Shown: in pieces, positions 18,901 through 29,570 of the stretch | Layout: every line of letters starts with the position of its first letter | Numbering within the stretch: the first letter of the stretch is position 1 | Assembly (NCBI RefSeq): GCF_000518545.1 | Contig: NZ_KI912451.1 | Span: forward strand, 96,381-160,380 | DNA: 64,000 nt | Direction: 5' to 3' | DNA from: Hallella seregens ATCC 51272 | GTDB taxonomy: Bacteria > Bacteroidota > Bacteroidia > Bacteroidales > Bacteroidaceae | Program-made: the position numbers and the translations under genes | Notes under the pieces: model-generated | The model's input: only the letters and a program-made list of their open reading frames with translations | Databases searched by the model: none | What the model was told of the DNA's origin: nothing

Positions 18901-20628
18901 ATGAAACGTAAGAATATATTTAATCACATCATAGCTTCGGCCTGCTTGCTGCTGGGCTTCTCCTCGTGCGGTGATTTCCTGCAGGTTGAGCCTCAGAACG
19001 AAATCATTTTGGAGAAGTTCTGGAACGAGAAAGCCGACGTGGACGGCATCATCCTCGGCTGTTACGCGGGCATGCAGTCCGACAATATGCTCATGCGCAT
19101 GATGGTGTGGGGCGAGTTTCGCAGCGACAACATCGGCCGCGGACAGAATCTGGACAAGGATGCCAGCCTGGAAAACGTGCTCAAGGAGAACCTCACGGCC
19201 TCGAATGCCTACACCACTTGGGACCAGTTCTACAACATCATCAACCGGTGCAACAACGTCATCAAGTACGCGCCCGGCGTGGCTAAAAAGGATCCGGGCT
19301 TCTCGGACAGCGAGTTGCGGGCCGACATCGCCGAGGTTTCTGCCCTGCGCGACCTGTGCTACTTCTATCTTATCCGCACTTTCCGTGACGTGCCTTACTC
19401 CACAACGGCCTACACGGACGACGACCAAGTGATGGATCTTCCGGCCACAAGCTTCGACGTCGTGCTCGACAGCCTCATCACCGACCTTGAAAAGGTGAAA
19501 GATGATGCCGTGCAGACCTATCCCTCGGGCACCGAGGCAGAGGCTCTCTTCCAGACCAGCCGCATCACCAGAGAGGCCATTCACGCCATGCTCTGCGAGA
19601 TGTACCTGTGGAAGCAGGACTATCAGAAGTGCATTCAGTATGCTGATCTTGTCATCAATGCCAAGAAAGTGCAGGCTGAGGAGAGGCAGAGAACCAGCTA
19701 CAATGTCGCCGATTACAGCAAGTTCGGCGGCTATCCCCTCATTAGTGAAGGCTCTTATGGCTCGTCCACCACGTTTGGCAGTGCCTACAATGCCATCTTC
19801 GGAGAGGGCAACAGTTCCGAGAGCATTCTGGAGCTTACCTTCATGCCGGGCGACAATATGCCGAGCAATGGCGCGGTGAATCTGTGTTATGGGTTCCACA
19901 ACAGCGGGCTGCCCACATTGGGGTATGCCTCGGTATCGTCCTACGTGGGCGACGATGTGAGCTCGCAAGTCTTCAATGTTTTCAACAATAAGTACGATGC
20001 CCGCTACTACGAGAACGTGCTCCTCGGCATGATGATTGGCAAGTATGTGTACGCCGAGTCCAGAATCGACTTCTCCGGCAGCACGCCCACTGTGACCTTT
20101 TCTCGCATTTACACCGAGAAGAAGAACAAGAGCAACTGGATTCTCTACCGCCTCACGGACATCATGTTGTTGAAAGCTGAGGCCCTGACACAGCTCATGA
20201 GCAATGCCGCCGAGCTCTCCAACGAGGACCAGAACTACAAGAACGCTGCTTTCTCGCTCGTGACGGCCGTGAACAAGCGCTCGATTTGCCAAGCCACGCT
20301 GAAAGATACACTCGACCCGAAGAAGTACACCAGCAAGGCCGACATTGAGAATCTGGTGCTGGAAGAGCGTCACCGCGAGCTCATGTTTGAGGGCAAGCGT
20401 TGGTACGACTTGGTGCGCCGCTCGCGCCGCGACGGCAACACCCGCTACCTGTCCACCCAGGTGCTGCAGAAGTTCTCCTCCAATACCTCTGCCATTCAGG
20501 ACAAGCTGGCCAAGATGGATGCCGTGTTCTGGCCCTACAACGTGGACGAGCTCAAGGTGAACAAGAACCTTAAACAGAACCCGGCTTTCGGTAGTGGCGA
20601 GAACGGCAACTACGACAAGACAAAATAA
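18901..20628 (+). CDS. SusD/RagB-family nutrient-binding outer-membrane lipoprotein
   Basis: A 575 aa SusD-type lipoprotein that would form the lid over the preceding SusC and bind the sugar at the cell surface. The lipobox FSSC places the lipidated cysteine at residue 23. After it come the family's typical opening (CGDFLQVEPQNEIILEKFW) and TPR-like helices, with VSALRDLCYFYLIRTFRDVP in the usual place and the C-terminal LVLEERHRELMFEGKRWYDL, a diagnostic SusD motif. It is 18 nt after SusC and 30 nt before the next fasciclin gene, so it lies in the same operon. Confidence 0.95.
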   Translation: MKRKNIFNHIIASACLLLGFSSCGDFLQVEPQNEIILEKFWNEKADVDGIILGCYAGMQSDNMLMRMMVWGEFRSDNIGRGQNLDKDASLENVLKENLTASNAYTTWDQFYNIINRCNNVIKYAPGVAKKDPGFSDSELRADIAEVSALRDLCYFYLIRTFRDVPYSTTAYTDDDQVMDLPATSFDVVLDSLITDLEKVKDDAVQTYPSGTEAEALFQTSRITREAIHAMLCEMYLWKQDYQKCIQYADLVINAKKVQAEERQRTSYNVADYSKFGGYPLISEGSYGSSTTFGSAYNAIFGEGNSSESILELTFMPGDNMPSNGAVNLCYGFHNSGLPTLGYASVSSYVGDDVSSQVFNVFNNKYDARYYENVLLGMMIGKYVYAESRIDFSGSTPTVTFSRIYTEKKNKSNWILYRLTDIMLLKAEALTQLMSNAAELSNEDQNYKNAAFSLVTAVNKRSICQATLKDTLDPKKYTSKADIENLVLEERHRELMFEGKRWYDLVRRSRRDGNTRYLSTQVLQKFSSNTSAIQDKLAKMDAVFWPYNVDELKVNKNLKQNPAFGSGENGNYDKTK

Positions 20629-20658
20629 GGCTTACGTAAGAAACATAACTTCAGCAAT

Positions 20659-22731
20659 ATGAAACGCTTCAAATATTTCATACTCTGCGCCATCTGTGCG
20701 CTGGGCAGTCTGGGTGTTACCGGCTGCTCCGACGACCCTGGTGCAGAAAACTATTATACCTTTAAGGGTGAGATGATGAGCGACTACATCACCAACCGGC
20801 CACAATACAGCGACTTCGCGCATATTGTGAGGCAGGCTGGCCTGATGGACATCCTCTCGGCCTACGGCCACTACACCTGTTTCCTGCCCTCCAACGACGT
20901 GGTGAGAGCCTATCTCAAGAAGAAAGGCATTGCCTCCGTGGAGTCATTGAGCGTGGCAGAGTGCGACACCATCGCATGCAGCCACCTCGTGAACAACATG
21001 TACGCCACCATCGACATGAACGACGGTACGCTTAACACCGCCAACATGAACAGGCGTTACATCCAGATTACCCATACCACCGACTCGGCTCAGAACTCTG
21101 TGGTGCAGCTCAACCGCATGTCGCGTATCATCTTCACGCTTAAGGACGACTCCGTGGAGAACGGCATTGTGCAGCCCATCGACGTGCTGCTCGAGAACTC
21201 CAACAGCTCCATCGCCGACATTCTGGAGGCCAACGACAAGGTGAGCATGTTCTACAATGCACTGGTTGCCACGGGTCTCCGCGACTCCCTGACCAAGGTC
21301 AAGGACGAGAGCTACGAGGGCAGGAACCGCTCCACCTATTCTTATACGTCGGACTTCTGGCATGAGATTGCCGTGGCTCCGGACGAGAAGAAGTATGGTT
21401 ATACGGTGTTTGTAGAGCCCGACAGCCTGCTCCGGGCCAAGCTTTCCCAGCGAGGCATCTCCACTTCCGAGGGCGAAGTAAGGGCTCTCTACGACCTGGC
21501 CTGCCAGCTCTACGACCCCGTCTTTGGCAATGATGCCGACTATCAGGCCGCCCGCGACTTTAGCAAGATAGCCGACCGCTATAATCCGCTCAATATGTTC
21601 GTGGCCTATCACATCCTCACGCGCGACGTGATTGGATGGAACAAGCTCACGCCGCTGGAGCTTCATCAGGGTATTGTGGATGGCGCCATTGGCATCAAGA
21701 CCGACAAGATGAACCCCAACGATTGGTATGAAACCATGCTTCCCCGCACCATGATGAAGCTCGAACAGCTCACCGTGCGCCAGTACCTCGGTGCCGGAAC
21801 GCTCGGCCAGCGTTATATCAACCGCCGCGTCGACGACCGCTATGCCATCGAGGGTGCCATGGTGAAGCCCACCGTCGAGGATGCCTACACCCAGGACGCT
21901 CCCAACGGCCGCTATTTCTACGTGACCGACCTCGTTGCTTTCGACTACGACACCCAGAACAAGGTGATGAACGACCGCATCCGCATGGACTTCGCCACCA
22001 TTTTCCCCGAGGTGATGACCATGAACATGCGCCTCAACGGCGACCCCACCAAGGACGATGTGAGCAGCAAAGCCGACCAGACCTACAAGAACGGCAAGAA
22101 CTATTACTTCCCCAATGGCTATCTTGACCACGTGACGATGAAAGGCAACGGCACGCTCGTTTACCGCCGTCCCCACTGGAACTTCTGGTCTTACGAGGGC
22201 GACGAGTTCAACCTCTTCGGCGACTACGACTTCGAGTTCCGTCTGCCGCCCGTGCCTTATGAGGGCGAGTACCAGATTCGCCTCGGCTTCTGCGCCCTGA
22301 ATACCCGTGGCGTGGCTCAGGTCTACTTCGATGGAAAGCCCCAAGGCATTCCTGTAGACATGCGCAAGCGGCTCACTGACGAGTCTATTCTGGGTAACAA
22401 GTTTGGCACCAAGAACTGGTCCAAGATGACCGACGACGAGAAAGCCGAGGATCAAAAGATGCTGAAAAACTTGGGTTACTACCGCGGTCCTTACGGTGGT
22501 TACCACTCCAATGGCTCCGTCATCAACGAGTTTGTCGACAACCCCCGCACCTATCGACTGGTGCTTTGCCAGGTACACATTAATCCCAAAACCGACCACT
22601 ACCTGCGCATCCGCTGTACGTCGTCTGCCAAACTGGGCAACAACAACGAGTTCATGATGGACTTTCTGGAGATTGTTCCCAAGAGTGTGTATGGCGTGAC
22701 ATCGGCCGGACAGATGGAGTCTGACCTGTAA
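20659..22731 (+). CDS. Fasciclin-like surface lipoprotein (second)
   Basis: A 690 aa lipoprotein with lipobox VTGC (cysteine 23). The N-terminal region shows fasciclin-type features: FAHIVRQAGLMDILSAYGHY followed by TCFLPSND near residue 73, and a second segment GYTVFVEPDSLL near residue 246. The C-terminal third is a beta-rich region (about 475-690) ending YLRIRCTSSAKLG...MDFLEIVPKS, similar in style to a jelly-roll binding domain. It lies between a SusD and another fasciclin gene with 30-32 nt gaps, so it is part of the operon. It was probably co-selected with the transporters as a surface glycan-binding protein. That function is inferred. Confidence 0.78.
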   Translation: MKRFKYFILCAICALGSLGVTGCSDDPGAENYYTFKGEMMSDYITNRPQYSDFAHIVRQAGLMDILSAYGHYTCFLPSNDVVRAYLKKKGIASVESLSVAECDTIACSHLVNNMYATIDMNDGTLNTANMNRRYIQITHTTDSAQNSVVQLNRMSRIIFTLKDDSVENGIVQPIDVLLENSNSSIADILEANDKVSMFYNALVATGLRDSLTKVKDESYEGRNRSTYSYTSDFWHEIAVAPDEKKYGYTVFVEPDSLLRAKLSQRGISTSEGEVRALYDLACQLYDPVFGNDADYQAARDFSKIADRYNPLNMFVAYHILTRDVIGWNKLTPLELHQGIVDGAIGIKTDKMNPNDWYETMLPRTMMKLEQLTVRQYLGAGTLGQRYINRRVDDRYAIEGAMVKPTVEDAYTQDAPNGRYFYVTDLVAFDYDTQNKVMNDRIRMDFATIFPEVMTMNMRLNGDPTKDDVSSKADQTYKNGKNYYFPNGYLDHVTMKGNGTLVYRRPHWNFWSYEGDEFNLFGDYDFEFRLPPVPYEGEYQIRLGFCALNTRGVAQVYFDGKPQGIPVDMRKRLTDESILGNKFGTKNWSKMTDDEKAEDQKMLKNLGYYRGPYGGYHSNGSVINEFVDNPRTYRLVLCQVHINPKTDHYLRIRCTSSAKLGNNNEFMMDFLEIVPKSVYGVTSAGQMESDL

Positions 22732-22763
22732 TCACGAAGGATATTCAAAAAGAACCAATCAAT

Positions 22764-24446
22764 ATGAAATGCTATAATATGTACAAGAAAGTCTTGGGCG
22801 CGGTTGTCGTCGCCCTGGCTTTCATGGGATGCTCCGATGAGTGGAACGAGCATTACAATGCCTCGACCGGTGCCACGGGCACCCTTTGGGAGGCCATCTC
22901 CTCGGACAACGACTTGTCCAACTTTGCCCGCGTGGTGAAAGCCTGCGGTTACGACACCACGCTTGTGGGCCGGCAGATCTTTACGGTCTTCGCTCCCACC
23001 AATGCAAACTTCACTTCTGCCGAGGCCGACTCCGTCATTTCCGTTTACCAACAGGAGAAAGCCCAGGGCATCAAGGACAAGGACAACGGGGCCGTCAAGG
23101 AGTTCTTGCAAAACCACATCGCCCTCTACAACTACTCTGTATCGGGAAGCAGCAACGATTCCATCGTCATGCTCAACGGCAAGTACGTGCAGCTCAAGGC
23201 CAATAGCTTCGGCGGTGAGCAGATTGTCTCGGCCAACAAGGCCTACGGCAACGGCGTGCTCTTCACGCTGAACCACAGGGTAAACTATTTCCCCAACATC
23301 TTCGAGTACCTGCGCAAGGATGCCGAGCTCGACTCTGTAGCCAACTTTCTCTACGCCTACAATAGGTATGTGTTTGACGAGAAGTCGAGTGTGCCTGGCG
23401 ATATAGTGAACGGAAAGACCGTCTATCTCGACTCCGTGGTCAACCTGCAGAACGAACTCTTCCGTAGAATAGGCCTGCTCAACACCGAGGACAGCACTTA
23501 TTGGATGGTGGCGCCGACCAATCAAGTGTGGGGCAAACTCATCAACGAGTACAAGTCTTACTTCAATTACGACAAGACCATCAACAAGCGCGACTCGCTC
23601 TGCGACGCCAACGCCGGCATGGCCATCCTTCGCGGTACGGCGTTCAGCCGCACGTCCAACCCCGAATCGGCCATCCGGGACTCGGCCATGTCGGTCAATG
23701 CCGTGCCCTATGTCGTGCGTTTCGCCTACTACGGTACGCCCAATGCCAAGTACTATCAGTACGACAAGCCCTTTGCTCCCGGCGGTGTGTTCGATGGAAC
23801 ACAGAACATTTCGTGCAGCAATGGCCGTGTGATGAAAGCCGCCGACTGGCACATTGACAAGACGCAAACTTTCTTCCAGACCATCTACGCCGAGGGAGAG
23901 AACTCCGATCGCCTCGACTCCGTGGACAGGCTATCCACTCAGGCTCCGCTCAGAATCGCCAGTGTGCAGTCGCGCAATCCGTTCTACGGCAAGCTTTCGG
24001 GCAACTCCTTTGCTAAAATTTTGCCGACCGGCACCTCCAGCAACACCATGGCCGTGTTCAATGTGCCCAGCGTTCTCTCCAACATTGGCTATGACATCTA
24101 TGTGGTTACTGCCCCGGCTCTGGCCGACGACACCCTGGCATCGGCCATCGACCGTCTGGGCACCAAGTTCCGTGTGCGCCTGAGCCACAGCGACGAGAAT
24201 GGAAGGCCACTCAACTCGCGCAACTGGATCACCCTGCAATCGACGCTGCGCACCACGCCCGATGCCATCGATACTTTCAAGGTGGGCACCAACGTCAAGT
24301 TGCCTTTCTGCTCCTATGGCAGCAACATCACACCGCAGGTGAAGATCATTTTCGACACCCGCGTGAGCAACAGCGAGGTGCGCAACGGCTCGTTCAACCG
24401 CAACCTGTATCTGGACTGCATCATCTTCAAGCCGCATGAGGACTAA
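22764..24446 (+). CDS. Fasciclin-like surface lipoprotein (third)
   Basis: A 560 aa lipoprotein with lipobox FMGC (cysteine 23). The first fasciclin-like domain contains FARVVKACGYDTTLVGRQIF then TVFAPTNANF near residue 72, the clearest fasciclin match in the window. A second follows at YWMVAPTNQVW near residue 245. The C-terminal part (about 350-560) is beta-rich and ends NRNLYLDCIIFKPH, comparable with the end of the preceding lipoprotein. The two neighbours therefore look like diverged paralogues with the same two-part plan. It is followed 30 nt later by the second SusC gene. The role is inferred as surface glycan binding or presentation. Confidence 0.8.
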   Translation: MKCYNMYKKVLGAVVVALAFMGCSDEWNEHYNASTGATGTLWEAISSDNDLSNFARVVKACGYDTTLVGRQIFTVFAPTNANFTSAEADSVISVYQQEKAQGIKDKDNGAVKEFLQNHIALYNYSVSGSSNDSIVMLNGKYVQLKANSFGGEQIVSANKAYGNGVLFTLNHRVNYFPNIFEYLRKDAELDSVANFLYAYNRYVFDEKSSVPGDIVNGKTVYLDSVVNLQNELFRRIGLLNTEDSTYWMVAPTNQVWGKLINEYKSYFNYDKTINKRDSLCDANAGMAILRGTAFSRTSNPESAIRDSAMSVNAVPYVVRFAYYGTPNAKYYQYDKPFAPGGVFDGTQNISCSNGRVMKAADWHIDKTQTFFQTIYAEGENSDRLDSVDRLSTQAPLRIASVQSRNPFYGKLSGNSFAKILPTGTSSNTMAVFNVPSVLSNIGYDIYVVTAPALADDTLASAIDRLGTKFRVRLSHSDENGRPLNSRNWITLQSTLRTTPDAIDTFKVGTNVKLPFCSYGSNITPQVKIIFDTRVSNSEVRNGSFNRNLYLDCIIFKPHED

Positions 24447-24476
24447 CCCCAATTCACTTTCACAAAATCAAGCCAT

Positions 24477-27400
24477 ATGAAAATCAAGAATATCATATTC
24501 TCTAACAAGCTGTCTGCCTTGGCCACGGCTGCAAGCTATGCGCTCCTTATGGGGATGATGGCGTTCCCGACGCATGCCTTGGCCCAGGACGACGAGAGCG
24601 ACAACGATGTGGAAACCACCGTTCGCAAGCCGGCGGCACCGCAGAAGAAGAACTATCCCACCCGCACCATCAAGGGCCGTGTGCTGAGTTCGGGCAGCCA
24701 CGCTCCCGTCTCGGGCGCACTGGTTAGTGCTACGGGTGTCGAGGGTTACAGTGTGCTGACCAAGGACGATGGCTCTTACGAGCTGAAGGTTCCCGTCTTT
24801 GTCAATGCCGTCACTGTGACCAATCCCAGCACCAATGCGCTGCAGATGGGTCTGGCCAAGGGCGAGCAGCAGAGAGACATCACCCTCTATCCCAAGACCT
24901 TTGCCCCCGACTACAACGACGCTGTCAGCCTGCGCAACGACAAGACTGCTTCTGATTTCCAGTACAGCAATGCCGTGAACGTCAAGGAGGAGATTCAGAA
25001 ACAGCTCGGTGCCTATGCCTACACCGTGGGCCGCAACGGCACGCCCGGCATCGGCAGCAACATCTTTGTCCAGGGTCTCAACTCGCTCAATGTCAATGCC
25101 CAGCCCATCGTCGTGGTCGATGGCGTGCTCATCGACCAGCAGAACGGCCGTACCATGATTCACGACGGATTCTTCAACGACATCCTGTCCAACATCAATC
25201 CGTCCGACATCGAGCGTGTTACCGTGCTGCGCAACGGCACCGCCCTCTATGGAGCCAAGGGTGCCAACGGCGTGATCCTCGTCGAGACACACCGCAGCAA
25301 GAGCATGGCCACCCGCATCACGGCCAGTGCTTCGGCCGGTGTCACGCTTCTGCCCAAGTTCATCTCCATGATGGACGCCGACCAGTATCGCGGCTATGCC
25401 TCCGAGCTCTTGAAGACAACGAACACCCGCATCCGCGAATTCAAGTTCCTCAACGAGCATCCCGGCTACTACTATTACAAGCAGTACCACAACAACACCG
25501 ACTGGAAGGACATGCTCTACCGCGATGCCCTCTCCATGAACTACGGCATCAACGTCGAGGGTGGCGACAACATCGCCAGCTACAACCTCTCTGTGGGCTA
25601 CTCCAAGGTCAACAGCACGTTGGAATGCAACGACATGAACCGTCTGAACATCCGCTTCAACACCGACATCAATCTCATCGACAAGCTCTCCGTGCGCTTC
25701 GATGCCTCGTTCTCCAACCTCACCCGCGACATCCGCGACGACGGGGCACCCGAGAACTATACCGAGGGCACACCCACGGCTCCCTCGTTCCTGGGCTATG
25801 CCAAGAGTCCGTTCCTGAGTCCGTATGCCTACGGTCGCGGTGTTATTTCAGACACCCAGTTCGACATCACTCCCGAGAGCTACCTCGACGAAGCCCTGGC
25901 CGGCTATTCCAATTACAACTATCGTCTGGCCAACCCCGTGGCTTTCAACGAGTATGCCGAGGCCGAGAATAAGAACCGTTTCGAGAACTCTCTGCTCAAC
26001 ATTTCGGTGATGCCCAAGTACCAGCCCAACAGGCACCTCACCATCAGCGAGCACTTCAGCTACACGTTGGTCAACACCAACGAGAAGTATTACATCCCCA
26101 TCAACGGCGTGCCTTCTTACTTTGTCAAGAACGTCAACGGCTATCGCACCAACGAAGTGCGCTCGCTCTTCTCCAAGCAGAACTCGGTCATGAGCGACAC
26201 CCGCGTGGATTGGCACAACCGCTACGCCGCCCACGGCATCGAAGTCTTCGGTGGAGCCCGCGTCAACTGGGAGAACTACACGCTCAATTCACAGCTCGGT
26301 TACAACACCGGCAGCGACAAGACGCCATTCATGAGCTCCAGTCTGCGCAACGCTTCTTCCGCCGGTGCCAACGACAACTGGAACTCCGTGGCATGGTATG
26401 CCCAGGCCAACTATGACTATCTGGGCCGTTACTTCCTCCAGGCCAACCTCACGGTCGAGAGCTCCTCACGCTTCGGTAAGGAGGCCGGCGGCCTGAAACT
26501 CGCCGGCGTGTCATGGGGTGTCTTCCCCTCGGCACAGGCTTCCTGGGTGTTGAGCAACGAGCCTTGGCTGGCCCATTCGCGCTTTGTCAACTACCTGCGC
26601 CTCACGGCCGGTTACGACATCAGCGGCAACGACGACATCGACTACTACGCTTCCCGCAGCTACCTGCGCTCCAAGCTCTTCCTCAACACCATTGCGGGCC
26701 GCTCGCTCAGCGGCATCGGCAACACCGAAATCAAGTGGGAGACCACCAGCCGCTTCAATGTGGGCCTGGAGTCTAACCTGCTCAACAACCGCGTGCACCT
26801 CAATGCTAGCTTCTTCAAGAGCCGCACCAACGACCTGCTCACCCTGCAAAGTCTGAACTTCCTCTCCGGTCTCGACGAGAACTGGTCCAATGGAGGCAAG
26901 CTCGAGAACGTGGGCTTCGATGTGGCTGCCAGCGTCAAGGTGCTTGCCATGAAAGACCTGCAGTGGGAGCTCGGGGCCAGCGTGGGCCACTACAAGAACA
27001 AGATTACCAGCCTGCCCGACGGCAAGCAGTATTTTGACACCGAGCTCTACGGTGGCGTCATCCGCTCGCAGGTGGGCCGGGCCGCCAACTTGTTCTACGG
27101 CTACAAGACCGACGGCGTCTTTGCCACGACCGAACAGGCCAATGCCGCAGGCCTCTACGTGCTGGCCGCCAACGGCGTGACGAGGAATTACTTCGGTGCC
27201 GGCGACATGCACTTTGTCGATACCAACGGCGACCACGAGATTAACGAGAAAGACCGTGTGGTGATTGGCGACCCCAACCCCGACCTTTACGGCAACCTCT
27301 TCACCACGGTGAGCTACAAGCGTTTCAAGCTCGACGCCCGCTTCAACTACAGCCTTGGCGGCGACGTGTACAACTACATGCGCTCCCAGCTCGAGGGCGG

Positions 27401-27767
27401 CAGCCGCTTCATGAACCAGACAAACCATCTCCTGTCGCGCTGGCAGGTCGAGGGTCAGGTGACCGACGTGCCCCGCATCACCTTTCAGGACCCCATGGGC
27501 AACAGCCGCTTCAGCGACCGCTGGATAGAAGACGGTTCCTATCTCCGCCTGAAGACCATCACCCTCAGCTACGACATGCCCCTGCGTTCCTCGTTCCTTC
27601 AGGGACTGCAGTTCTGGATTCAGGCCAACAATGTCTTCACGCTGAGCAAGTATCTGGGCAGCGACCCCGAGTTCTCCATGACCTCATCGGTCATCGGCCA
27701 GGGTATCGACCTGGGCCAGATAGCCCAGAGCCGCTCGTTCGTGGCCGGTGTGAAGATTAATCTGTAA
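24477..27767 (+). CDS. SusC/RagA-family TonB-dependent transporter (second)
   Basis: A 1096 aa SusC-type importer. A signal peptide ending near ALAQ is followed by an acidic, low-complexity stretch (DDESDNDVE), then a carboxypeptidase-like domain (GRVLSSGSHAPVSGALVSAT). The plug has the motifs FVQGLNSLN, QPIVVVDGVLIDQ, and RVTVLRNGTALYGAKGANGV. The barrel ends QSRSFVAGVKINL. Compared with the first SusC, the plug lacks a clear TonB-box string of the DEVVV type after the N-terminal domain, so TonB coupling may use a diverged box. It pairs with the SusD gene 20 nt downstream. Having two SusC/SusD pairs in one operon suggests two ligand forms. Confidence 0.93.
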   Translation: MKIKNIIFSNKLSALATAASYALLMGMMAFPTHALAQDDESDNDVETTVRKPAAPQKKNYPTRTIKGRVLSSGSHAPVSGALVSATGVEGYSVLTKDDGSYELKVPVFVNAVTVTNPSTNALQMGLAKGEQQRDITLYPKTFAPDYNDAVSLRNDKTASDFQYSNAVNVKEEIQKQLGAYAYTVGRNGTPGIGSNIFVQGLNSLNVNAQPIVVVDGVLIDQQNGRTMIHDGFFNDILSNINPSDIERVTVLRNGTALYGAKGANGVILVETHRSKSMATRITASASAGVTLLPKFISMMDADQYRGYASELLKTTNTRIREFKFLNEHPGYYYYKQYHNNTDWKDMLYRDALSMNYGINVEGGDNIASYNLSVGYSKVNSTLECNDMNRLNIRFNTDINLIDKLSVRFDASFSNLTRDIRDDGAPENYTEGTPTAPSFLGYAKSPFLSPYAYGRGVISDTQFDITPESYLDEALAGYSNYNYRLANPVAFNEYAEAENKNRFENSLLNISVMPKYQPNRHLTISEHFSYTLVNTNEKYYIPINGVPSYFVKNVNGYRTNEVRSLFSKQNSVMSDTRVDWHNRYAAHGIEVFGGARVNWENYTLNSQLGYNTGSDKTPFMSSSLRNASSAGANDNWNSVAWYAQANYDYLGRYFLQANLTVESSSRFGKEAGGLKLAGVSWGVFPSAQASWVLSNEPWLAHSRFVNYLRLTAGYDISGNDDIDYYASRSYLRSKLFLNTIAGRSLSGIGNTEIKWETTSRFNVGLESNLLNNRVHLNASFFKSRTNDLLTLQSLNFLSGLDENWSNGGKLENVGFDVAASVKVLAMKDLQWELGASVGHYKNKITSLPDGKQYFDTELYGGVIRSQVGRAANLFYGYKTDGVFATTEQANAAGLYVLAANGVTRNYFGAGDMHFVDTNGDHEINEKDRVVIGDPNPDLYGNLFTTVSYKRFKLDARFNYSLGGDVYNYMRSQLEGGSRFMNQTNHLLSRWQVEGQVTDVPRITFQDPMGNSRFSDRWIEDGSYLRLKTITLSYDMPLRSSFLQGLQFWIQANNVFTLSKYLGSDPEFSMTSSVIGQGIDLGQIAQSRSFVAGVKINL

Positions 27768-27787
27768 CCCTATAACGTACACAAGAT

Positions 27788-29551
27788 ATGAAAGCAAAAT
27801 ATATTTTAGGCGGTGTGCTGGTAGCGGTCATGACGGTGTTCTCGTCCTGCAGTGACTTCTTCGAGCAGGACTCCAACCACGTCACCTTTACCGACAAGAT
27901 GCATCTTGACGACCCCGCCGACACCATTTATTCGCTCACCGGCATCATGACGCAGCTGCAAAAGCTGGGCGACCGCACTGTCCTGCTGGGCGAGGCCCGC
28001 GGCGACCTGGTCGACGTGACCAATGCCGCAAGCTCCGACCTGCGTGATGTGGCCCTGTTCAACGTCGGCGACGACAACATGTACAACCGTCCGCGCGACT
28101 ACTATGCCGTCATCAACAACTGCAACCTCTACATTGCCAAGGCCGACACGGCCCTGAAAAACAACCGCGGCCAGAGCATCTTCATGCGCGAGTATGCCGC
28201 CGTCAAGGCCTACCGTGCCTGGACCTACCTGCAGCTGGTCATCAATTATGGCCGCGTACCTTTCGTGACCGAGCCCATCCTCACCAAGGGGCAGAGCGAG
28301 GCCACCTACGAGACCAAGGACATTCTGGACGTGTGCAACTGGCTGGTCAAGGACATTGCCCCGCTGGCCGACGTGGAGCGGCCGGGCCTGGGCGTCATCG
28401 GCAGCACCGACTCCCGTCTGCTCTACTTCCCCGTCGCCGTCGTGCTGGGCGATCTGAACCTCTGGGCCGGCAACTACAAGGAGGCCGCCCAGGCCTACTA
28501 CAAGGCTATCACCACGGCCAACGGCGCTAATTCGTTCTTCCCCATCGGTTCCAACAGTGTGCAATGGTTCGACACGCAGAACTGGGCGGGATTAGGCAAT
28601 TCCTGGACCAGTCTGTTCAGGAGTGAGAACTATTCGACCGATCGCGAGCTCATCGCCATGATTCCCGGCGACTCCATCCCCTCCGATGGCAACTACAGCC
28701 AGCTGCGCAACATCTTCAACAGCAACATCCAAAACGATTACGAGGCGAGTCTCACCCCCTCGCAGGCCATCCAGAAGCTCTCCGAGGACCAGGTGTACTG
28801 TGTGGTAAACAGTAACGGCGACGTGTTCTATGCACCTCGCAACCTCAATATGCACCGCACGGGCGACCTGCGCCTGCTGTCTGCTTGGGTTACAGAGAAC
28901 GGAACCTACAAGAACCGGCAGATCACTGCCCAGTCCATCACCAAGTATTACACGCGCAATGTCCACATCTACCGCCGTGCCATGCTCTACCTGCGCCTGG
29001 CCGAGGCCCTCAACCGTGCCGGTTATCCCCACTTCGCCTACCAGATACTCTCCTCGGGTGTCAACGACAGGGTCATTGCCGCCACCGTGCTGCCCTACTG
29101 CACCTCGGCGGCCGACTCGGCCTTTGTGAGCCAGTTCTCGTTCCCGTCGAACAGCAGCAACGGCTACATCCTGCCCGACCTCGCCAATCCCAACCTCTAC
29201 TACAACACTATCGGCATCCATTCCCGCGGTTCCGGTTGGAGCCAATACAATGCCTATTACCGCATGCCCAACGACACCACGCTCGCCGGACAGGCCCTGC
29301 GCGACTATCAGATCGACCGCGTGGAGCGCATGATTGTCGATGAGAATGCCTTGGAATGTGCCTTTGAGGGCACCCGCTACTACGACCTCATGCGTGTGGC
29401 CCTGCGCCGCAACGACCCGTCGTTCCTGGCCGACCGCATCTATGCCCGCCGTGGCTCCGACCGCTCGGGCGAGATGAAGTCGGAGATTAAGAAAGACCTG
29501 CTCAATACCAAAAACTGGTTCCTCAGCTGGCAGGGAAAGATTGGACTTTAA
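27788..29551 (+). CDS. SusD/RagB-family lipoprotein (second)
   Basis: A 587 aa SusD-type surface lipoprotein with lipobox FSSC (cysteine 21) and the opening CSDFFEQDSN. It has the central helix YAAVKAYRAWTYLQLVINYG, equivalent to the first SusD's ALRDLCYFYLI helix, and the C-terminal MIVDENALECAFEGTRYYDL, the family's E-x-x-x-E-F-E-G-x-R-x-x-D-L pattern. It follows its SusC by 20 nt. Its stop is 19 nt before the start I choose for the GH128 gene. It should bind the oligosaccharide passed to the second SusC. Confidence 0.93.
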   Translation: MKAKYILGGVLVAVMTVFSSCSDFFEQDSNHVTFTDKMHLDDPADTIYSLTGIMTQLQKLGDRTVLLGEARGDLVDVTNAASSDLRDVALFNVGDDNMYNRPRDYYAVINNCNLYIAKADTALKNNRGQSIFMREYAAVKAYRAWTYLQLVINYGRVPFVTEPILTKGQSEATYETKDILDVCNWLVKDIAPLADVERPGLGVIGSTDSRLLYFPVAVVLGDLNLWAGNYKEAAQAYYKAITTANGANSFFPIGSNSVQWFDTQNWAGLGNSWTSLFRSENYSTDRELIAMIPGDSIPSDGNYSQLRNIFNSNIQNDYEASLTPSQAIQKLSEDQVYCVVNSNGDVFYAPRNLNMHRTGDLRLLSAWVTENGTYKNRQITAQSITKYYTRNVHIYRRAMLYLRLAEALNRAGYPHFAYQILSSGVNDRVIAATVLPYCTSAADSAFVSQFSFPSNSSNGYILPDLANPNLYYNTIGIHSRGSGWSQYNAYYRMPNDTTLAGQALRDYQIDRVERMIVDENALECAFEGTRYYDLMRVALRRNDPSFLADRIYARRGSDRSGEMKSEIKKDLLNTKNWFLSWQGKIGL

Positions 29552-29570
29552 CCCATCAACAACGAAGCCC